64,000 nt of DNA. Source: Archangium primigenium. Its GTDB lineage: Bacteria; Myxococcota; Myxococcia; Myxococcales; Myxococcaceae. Positions 59,289-64,000 of the stretch are shown here, one piece after another; position 1 is the first letter of the stretch; every line of letters begins with the position of its first letter. The position numbers were made by a program, and so were the translations under genes. The DNA is taken from the NCBI RefSeq assembly GCF_016904885.1, contig NZ_JADWYI010000001.1:6200001-6264000 (forward strand), in the 5' to 3' direction. The notes beneath the pieces are model-generated. The model did not search any database and was not told the DNA's origin. It saw only the letters and a program-made list of their open reading frames with translations.

Positions 59289-60473
59289 TCAGGACGACAC
59301 GCGGGCGGTGCGATCCCACGCGGCGCGCTGGGAGTTGCGCAGGAAGCGCCAGAAGCCCACCGCGATCGCCAGGTTCATGGTCACGAAGTAGTAGGCCACC
59401 GAGGCCACCCGCCGCGCCGAACCCCGGAGCGCCTCCTTCTTCCCGAGCCACGCCAGCGTGTAGAAGAGGACCTGCGCCCCCAAGGTAACCCGGTAGAAAA
59501 TACTGTTCATCAGGAAAAGGTTCGCCAGGAATGCCAGGGCCATGAGGGCCGGGGCGCACCAGCGCAGCACCTTGTGCGACCAGAAGGCGAAGGCGGCGAA
59601 GCCCGCCGTGGGCGACAACAGGCCCGGCACCATGCGCAGGCTCTGGAAGTTGCCCGCCGCGATGCGCGCCCGGCGGCCGAACTCCTTGTCGTAGTCCTCC
59701 GTCGTCTCCTCGTGCGCCACGGCCAGCGGCTCGTAGAGCACCTTGTAGCCCTGCTGCAGGATGCGCATGGGGATGACGAAGTCGTCGACGATGGTCGAGG
59801 CCGGCAGCGCCTCGAAGAGCGAGCGGCGGATGGCGTACAGCCCGCCGTTGGCCCCCATGACCGCCCCGCGCTTGCCCTCGTAGAACTTGATGAGCGACTC
59901 GTACGTCCAGTACGTGCTCTCCTCGTACTCCGCCTTGGTGGGGTTGTAGAGCCGCAGCTGGCCGCAGACCACGCCCACCTCGGGATCCTCGAAGTGGCGC
60001 ACCAGCCGACGCACGGCCTCCGGCTCGATCATCGTGTTCGCGTCCGAGAGCAGCACGATGTCCCCCTGGGCCAGGGGGATGCAGCGGTTGAGCACCGACG
60101 TCTTGCCACCCCGAGGCGCCGCCGACAGGCGCACCCGCGAGTCCAGGCACGCCCGCACCAGGTCGTCCGTGCCGTCCGAGGAGCCATCCGAGCCCACCAG
60201 CACCTCGAATCGCCCGCTTGGATAGTCCAGCGCCAGACTGTTGCTCAGCTTCTGCTCGATGCAGCTCGCCTCGTTGTAGGCGGCCACCACCAGGCTCACC
60301 CGGGGCAGCGCGTCCTCCGCCGGGGCCTCCCGCCGCTGGCTGGCGCCCGAGCGCATGTAGCGCACGTTGTGGAAGACCTGCGCCACGCCGTCCATCGCGA
60401 ACAGCATCAGCGGGTACAAGAAGTATGTGTGCACCAACAACACCGCGGCACACCAGAAGATCAGCTCCGCCAT
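59289..60473 (-). CDS. Membrane-bound GT2 glycosyltransferase
   Basis: A 394-residue enzyme; ATG at 60473 with GGGAGG eight bases upstream (a GTG lies one codon earlier). One N-terminal membrane segment (ELIFWCAAVLLVHTYFLYPLMLFAM), the GT2 domain with SLVVAAYNEASCIEQKL, VLVGSDGSSDGTDDL, DIVLLSDANTMIEPEAV (DAN in place of DAD), and IVDDFVIPMRILQQGY (ED-like DD), then RRARIAAGNFQSL (QxxRW is missing: the enzyme is likely non-processive or atypical). Three to four C-terminal helices follow. It probably elongates a cell-surface glycan. Sugar donor unknown. Confidence 0.9.
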   Translation of the reverse strand: MAELIFWCAAVLLVHTYFLYPLMLFAMDGVAQVFHNVRYMRSGASQRREAPAEDALPRVSLVVAAYNEASCIEQKLSNSLALDYPSGRFEVLVGSDGSSDGTDDLVRACLDSRVRLSAAPRGGKTSVLNRCIPLAQGDIVLLSDANTMIEPEAVRRLVRHFEDPEVGVVCGQLRLYNPTKAEYEESTYWTYESLIKFYEGKRGAVMGANGGLYAIRRSLFEALPASTIVDDFVIPMRILQQGYKVLYEPLAVAHEETTEDYDKEFGRRARIAAGNFQSLRMVPGLLSPTAGFAAFAFWSHKVLRWCAPALMALAFLANLFLMNSIFYRVTLGAQVLFYTLAWLGKKEALRGSARRVASVAYYFVTMNLAIAVGFWRFLRNSQRAAWDRTARVSS

Positions 60474-60568
60474 CACCTGTGCCTCCCGACCGGGAACGCG
60501 ACCCTGCGCGTTCCTCCTGCCGGGACTGTTAGCAAGGAGCGTACCGTCGCCCGCCCGGCGCCCCCCGA

Positions 60569-62800
60569 TCAGGGGGTGGGAGGACTCGCCGGGGACTCGG
60601 GCGTGGGCGCGGGGAGCGTGTCGGGCTCGGGCGAGCGCCCGGGCGGAGGCGTCGGCTCGGGCGTCGGCTCGGGATCCGGCTCCTCCACCAGGCGCGAGTA
60701 GTCGATGAGCAGCTGGGCCAGCTCGTGCTTGGGGTTGAGGGTGAGCACGGTCTCCAGCAGGCCGCGCGCCGCCGCCGGCTGGTGGCGCAGCAGCGCCAGC
60801 CGCGCCCCCAGGACGTAGGGGCGCAGGGAGGAGCCGTTGCTCTCCACCATGCGCTCCATGGCGGCGGAGGACTGTTGGATCTGGACGCGCGACGGCGGCG
60901 ACTCATGGAGGGCGAACTCGGCCAGGGCCAGGGCGCTCCACTCGCGCTGCTCCATCTGGGCCAGCTTCATGGCCTGCGCGGGCGCATCCAGTCCCCCCAT
61001 CACGCCATTCATCAGGGCCAGCCCCCGGAGCCGGGCGGTCGCCGCCTCGCGCGGCTCCTGCGGGAAACCGGCGTCCAGCTTCTTGATGACCTCCACGGCC
61101 TCGGCGGACAGCGCACGGCCACTCGTCTCGAGCGGCGAGAGCCGTCGCTCGAGGGCGGCCAGCTCTTCCTTGCGGGTGTTCACGCGGCTGAGCCAGTCCA
61201 CGGGGGTCTGGGTGATGGTGAGCCGGCGCACGTGCGCGCCCGTGCGCTGCGCCATCGCCTGGAGGATCTTCACCTGCACCTGGGTGTCGTCCAGGTGCAG
61301 CGCGAGCGCGGTGCCCATCTCCGCCAGCAGCTCCACGCTCTGGGGGTGCTCGGCCGAGAGGATCTTCAGCTGCGTGAGGGCCTCGGCCTGGGCGGCGGAA
61401 TCGTCACGCCGCAGCAGCGCCAGGGCCTTCTCCCGGGTCTCCTGCTCGGCGAGCGACAGGCCCGTGGGCTTGGCGCGCCAGGAGGCCGACAGCGCGACCA
61501 TCAGGCCGATCAGGATCATCCCACCCCCCACGAGCATCGCCCGGAGCCGCCACCGGCGGATCTTGAGCGTGTTCAGGGGCTTGTCCTGGGACAATCGCCC
61601 GTCGTCCTCCATCAACTCCGGCGGCAGCTCGAGCGGCTTGGACAGGGCGGGTGTGGGCCCTCCCGGAGACGCCGCGGGTCCGGGCGTCTCGTCCATCAAC
61701 TCCGAGAGCGGGCGGTTGAGCTGGTTGAGGATCTCGTCCGGCAGCTCGATGGGCGTGGTCGCCGCGACGCCCAGGAGCGGCGCGGTGGGCGGGAACAGGG
61801 GCTCGGGGGGCGCGCGCTCCGGGGGCGCGCTTCGGGGGACCATCCCGGGGGGCTGGGCCAGGGACGGCTGAGCCGCGGGCGCCTCGGGCACGTCGGTGCG
61901 CAGCGCGGCCTTGGGCAGCCCGATGAGCGGCGAGGTCGAGACCGTGAACAGCGAGGAACCCGCGGGCTCGGGTCCCCAGGGCACGTCCGCCGTGGCGGGG
62001 GGCCGGGCCGTCGGCGGAGGCGCTCCCGGCGGCGGAGGCGTTCCCGGCGGCGAGGGCACCGCCGGGGCGGTGGCGGGACGGCCCGCGGGCTTCGGCGTCC
62101 CGGCCGACGGCGGGGGAACCACTCCGAAGGCCTGGGTCGTCTGCACGGCGGGGGTCGCCCCCGTGGCCGGCTTGCCCGCCGGGGGTTTACCCGCGGGCTT
62201 CGGCGTCCCGGCCGGCGGCGGGGGGACCACTCCGAAGGCCTGGGTCGTCTGCACGGCGGGGGTCGCCCCCGTGGCCGGCTTGCCCGCCGGAGGCACGGGG
62301 ACCGCCCCGAACACCTGGGTCGTCTGCACGGCGGGGGTCGCCCCCGTGGCCGGCTTGCCCGCCGGGGGTTTGCCCGTGGGGGGCTTGCCCGTGGGGGGCT
62401 TGCCCGCGGGCGGCTTGCCCATGGGGGCCTTGGCCGCGGGCTGGGGCACGGCGCCAAAGGCCTGGGTCGCCTGGGAAGGCCGCTCGGGAGGCGCCGCCAT
62501 CGGCGCGATGGCGGGCACCTGGGGCGGCGGGGACAGCGCGCCGAAGACCTGGGTGCCGGTGGGGATGGGAGCCGCCGAGGGACCGGTCGAGCCGCCGTAC
62601 AGCAGGGTGGAGTTCATCGCGTCCGCGGGGCGCGCGGGCTTGGGCGCGGGCTTCGCCGCGGGCCGGGGCGCGACAGGCTCGCTCATTCCCGCGATGAACA
62701 CGTGACTGCAGCGGGTGCACTGCACCGGAACCCCGCCAGGCGGCAACAGCCGGGGGTCGAGCGCGTACTTCATCGAGCACTGAGGACAGGCGATCTCCAC
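60569..62800 (-). CDS. Zinc-ribbon (MJ0042-type) protein with Pro-rich repeats, one membrane helix and TPR-like end
   Basis: A 743-residue protein. The N-terminus is a zinc ribbon, CPQCSMKYALDPRLLPPGGVPVQCTRCSHVF (Cys5, 8, 28, 31), as in many myxobacterial regulators and motility proteins. Residues ~40-340 are Pro/Ala/Gly/Lys-rich with repeats of KPPAGKPPTG and TPAVQTTQ-FG units, separated by TQxFGxx motifs (TQVFGAL, TQAFGAV and others, six copies). A membrane helix follows (LVGGGMILIGLMVALSASW, about 420-440), then a periplasmic helical part that looks like TPR repeats. The cytoplasmic repeats could bind partner domains. The gene lies 36 bp after comEA-like on the same strand. Confidence 0.85.
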   Translation of the reverse strand: MEIACPQCSMKYALDPRLLPPGGVPVQCTRCSHVFIAGMSEPVAPRPAAKPAPKPARPADAMNSTLLYGGSTGPSAAPIPTGTQVFGALSPPPQVPAIAPMAAPPERPSQATQAFGAVPQPAAKAPMGKPPAGKPPTGKPPTGKPPAGKPATGATPAVQTTQVFGAVPVPPAGKPATGATPAVQTTQAFGVVPPPPAGTPKPAGKPPAGKPATGATPAVQTTQAFGVVPPPSAGTPKPAGRPATAPAVPSPPGTPPPPGAPPPTARPPATADVPWGPEPAGSSLFTVSTSPLIGLPKAALRTDVPEAPAAQPSLAQPPGMVPRSAPPERAPPEPLFPPTAPLLGVAATTPIELPDEILNQLNRPLSELMDETPGPAASPGGPTPALSKPLELPPELMEDDGRLSQDKPLNTLKIRRWRLRAMLVGGGMILIGLMVALSASWRAKPTGLSLAEQETREKALALLRRDDSAAQAEALTQLKILSAEHPQSVELLAEMGTALALHLDDTQVQVKILQAMAQRTGAHVRRLTITQTPVDWLSRVNTRKEELAALERRLSPLETSGRALSAEAVEVIKKLDAGFPQEPREAATARLRGLALMNGVMGGLDAPAQAMKLAQMEQREWSALALAEFALHESPPSRVQIQQSSAAMERMVESNGSSLRPYVLGARLALLRHQPAAARGLLETVLTLNPKHELAQLLIDYSRLVEEPDPEPTPEPTPPPGRSPEPDTLPAPTPESPASPPTP

Positions 62801-62836
62801 GCCGCGTGCTTATCACACGGCTCGGGGCCCTGGCTC

Positions 62837-63220
62837 CTACCGGAGTTCCAACGCCGCTCGCAGGGCCCGCAGCCGTGTCGGACCCACGCCTGATACCGTG
62901 GCCACCTCGCTCCAGGCACCAAAAGGCCCCCGCTGCTCGCGCCGGAGCACGAGCGCCCGGGCCAGCGGAGCCCCCACGCCGGGCACCCGCGCGAGGTCCT
63001 CCTCGGACACCCGGTTGAGGTCCAGCTTGCCTCCGAGCACCCGGCGCTGCGCGGCGGACGGCGCCCGCCCCGCGCCACAGTGGGCCACGCCGTCCACCAG
63101 GTGGACCGCGTCCGGCCCACACGCCAGGGCCGGAGGGCCCCCCACCCCACGTGCCCGCGCCCCCACCCCCAGGCCCAACAGCCCGAGCGCGGCCAGGGCG
63201 AGCACGCCGGTGCGGTTCAT
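62837..63220 (-). CDS. ComEA-like helix-hairpin-helix protein
   Basis: A 127-residue exported protein (signal GVLALAALGLLGLGVGARA). Two helix-hairpin-helix motifs are visible, KLDLNRVSEEDLARVPGVGAPLARALVLRRE and FGAWSEVATVSGVGPTRLRALRAAL, of the type in ComEA, which binds DNA non-specifically. ComEA-like proteins bind incoming DNA in the periplasm, but such small HhH proteins are also found without competence. It starts 3 bp after the aspartate kinase stop, so it is in that operon. Confidence 0.88.
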   Translation of the reverse strand: MNRTGVLALAALGLLGLGVGARARGVGGPPALACGPDAVHLVDGVAHCGAGRAPSAAQRRVLGGKLDLNRVSEEDLARVPGVGAPLARALVLRREQRGPFGAWSEVATVSGVGPTRLRALRAALELR

Positions 63221-63223
63221 CGC

Positions 63224-64000
63224 TCAGCCCGCCGTGGGCTTGTCCAGCCCGAACGCGGTGTGCAGCGCGCGCACCGCCAGCTCCGTGTACTTCGAGTGGA
63301 TGAGGCAGGTGACCTTGATCTCCGAGGTGGAGATGAGCTGGATGTTGATGCCCTCCTGGGAGAGGATCTGGAACATCTTGGCGGCCACGCCCGAGTGGTT
63401 GCGCATGCCCACGCCCACGATGGAGATCTTGGCCACGTCGCCGTCCGTCTCCACGCCGCCGGCCTGGATCTCCCGGGCCACGCGCTCCACCACCTCGCGC
63501 GCCTTGCCCAGGTCCGTCTTGCCCACGGTGAAGGACACGTCCGTGCGCCCGTCCCGCGACGCCGTCTGGACGATCAGGTCCACCACGATGTTCTGCGCGT
63601 CGAGCACGCCGAAGATCTTCGCCGCCACGCCCGGCATGTCCGGCACGCCACTGATGGCGAGCTTCGCCTCGTTCTTGTCGTAGGCGATGCCGCTGACAAC
63701 CACGTTCTCCATCGACTTGTCCTCCTCACACACCAGCGTGCCCGGGTCCTCGGTGAAGGAGTTCTTCACCCAGAGCGGCACCTTGTACTTCATCGCGAAT
63801 TCCACCGAGCGGATCTGCAAGACCTTGGCCCCGAGGCTCGCCAGCTCCAGCATCTCCTCGTAGGAGACCCGGTCGAGCTTGCGCGCCGCCGGGCACAGGT
63901 TGGGGTCCGTCGTGTAGACACCGTCCACGTCCGTGTAGATCTCACACGCGTCGGCCTTGAGCGCCGCGGCGAGCGCCACCGCCGTGGTGTCCGAGCCGCC
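63224..64000 (-). CDS. lysC: Aspartate kinase, C-terminal part (5' end missing)
   Basis: The last 258 residues of an aspartate kinase, the first step of Lys, Met and Thr synthesis (ATP-dependent phosphorylation of aspartate). The frame is open to the window end, starting [33 protein letters not shown], the substrate-binding signature of the kinase domain. The C-terminus carries two ACT domains ([30 protein letters not shown] and [43 protein letters not shown]) for feedback inhibition, typically by lysine and/or threonine. The upstream part lies outside the window. Confidence 0.95.
   Translation of the reverse strand, partial: GGSDTTAVALAAALKADACEIYTDVDGVYTTDPNLCPAARKLDRVSYEEMLELASLGAKVLQIRSVEFAMKYKVPLWVKNSFTEDPGTLVCEEDKSMENVVVSGIAYDKNEAKLAISGVPDMPGVAAKIFGVLDAQNIVVDLIVQTASRDGRTDVSFTVGKTDLGKAREVVERVAREIQAGGVETDGDVAKISIVGVGMRNHSGVAAKMFQILSQEGINIQLISTSEIKVTCLIHSKYTELAVRALHTAFGLDKPTAG

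Overview
The window is very GC-rich, with genes packed on both strands, short intergenic gaps and many secreted lipoproteins. The content fits a predatory myxobacterium of the Cystobacter/Archangium/Myxococcus type: sigma-54 promoters with upstream palindromic sites, free-standing secondary-metabolism helpers, large multidomain lipoproteins, and a eukaryote-like Roc GTPase/WD40 protein. The genus is an inference; there is no rRNA in the window.

Layout. 1-3.8 kb: periplasmic glucan synthesis (opgG, cut by the window edge, an unknown gene, opgH). 3.8-9.9 kb: a secreted unknown, a SET-domain lysine methyltransferase, a Ppx/GppA phosphatase, a TAXI-type binding protein and an envelope protein. 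10-11.6 kb: a type II thioesterase and a 4'-phosphopantetheinyl transferase, convergent, with no NRPS/PKS in view. 11.6-14.3 kb: a galactose-oxidase-like copper radical oxidase. 14.7-18.9 kb: an operon of processive GT2 synthase, inner-membrane coiled-coil protein, TolC-like periplasmic coiled-coil protein and secreted lectin-like protein, likely polysaccharide synthesis and export. 19-28.7 kb: glycan use (GH2 lipoprotein, DUF4394-like lipoprotein, GH92 mannosidase, orphan sugar-binding lipoprotein). 29.1-31.7 kb: a rifamycin phosphotransferase (rph). 31.7-35.3 kb: HCCA-isomerase-like protein, an unknown, and an M19 dipeptidase.

35.3-40.5 kb is a regulatory island. Two tandem paralogous genes for Pro/Gly/Met-rich repeat proteins, and the next, divergent adenosine deaminase gene, each have a well-matched sigma-54 promoter (GG-N10-GC). 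The two paralogues share a pair of dyad sites of form CTGGTGA-N6-TCACCAG at identical distances from their promoters. The deaminase has a different set of upstream elements.

41-49 kb: a MATE exporter, then a 1596-residue protein joining a degenerate calcineurin-like phosphoesterase, a seven-bladed WD40 propeller, a Roc-type GTPase, a COR-like segment, a zinc ribbon and an intact second calcineurin-like phosphoesterase. It is the best candidate here for an undescribed signalling or conflict system. A nucleotidyltransferase gene lies divergently beside it.

48.7-64 kb: a CAP-domain lipoprotein with a promoter/operator, a propeller lipoprotein, an MBL-fold/Rieske oxygenase, a TerC protein, two identical tRNA-Val(CAC) genes, an operon (TPR-like lipoprotein, short Hsp70, SCP2-like protein, small coiled-coil protein), an NlpC/P60-like lipoprotein, a GT2 enzyme, a zinc-ribbon/TPR membrane protein, a ComEA-like protein and the C-terminal part of aspartate kinase, cut by the window edge.
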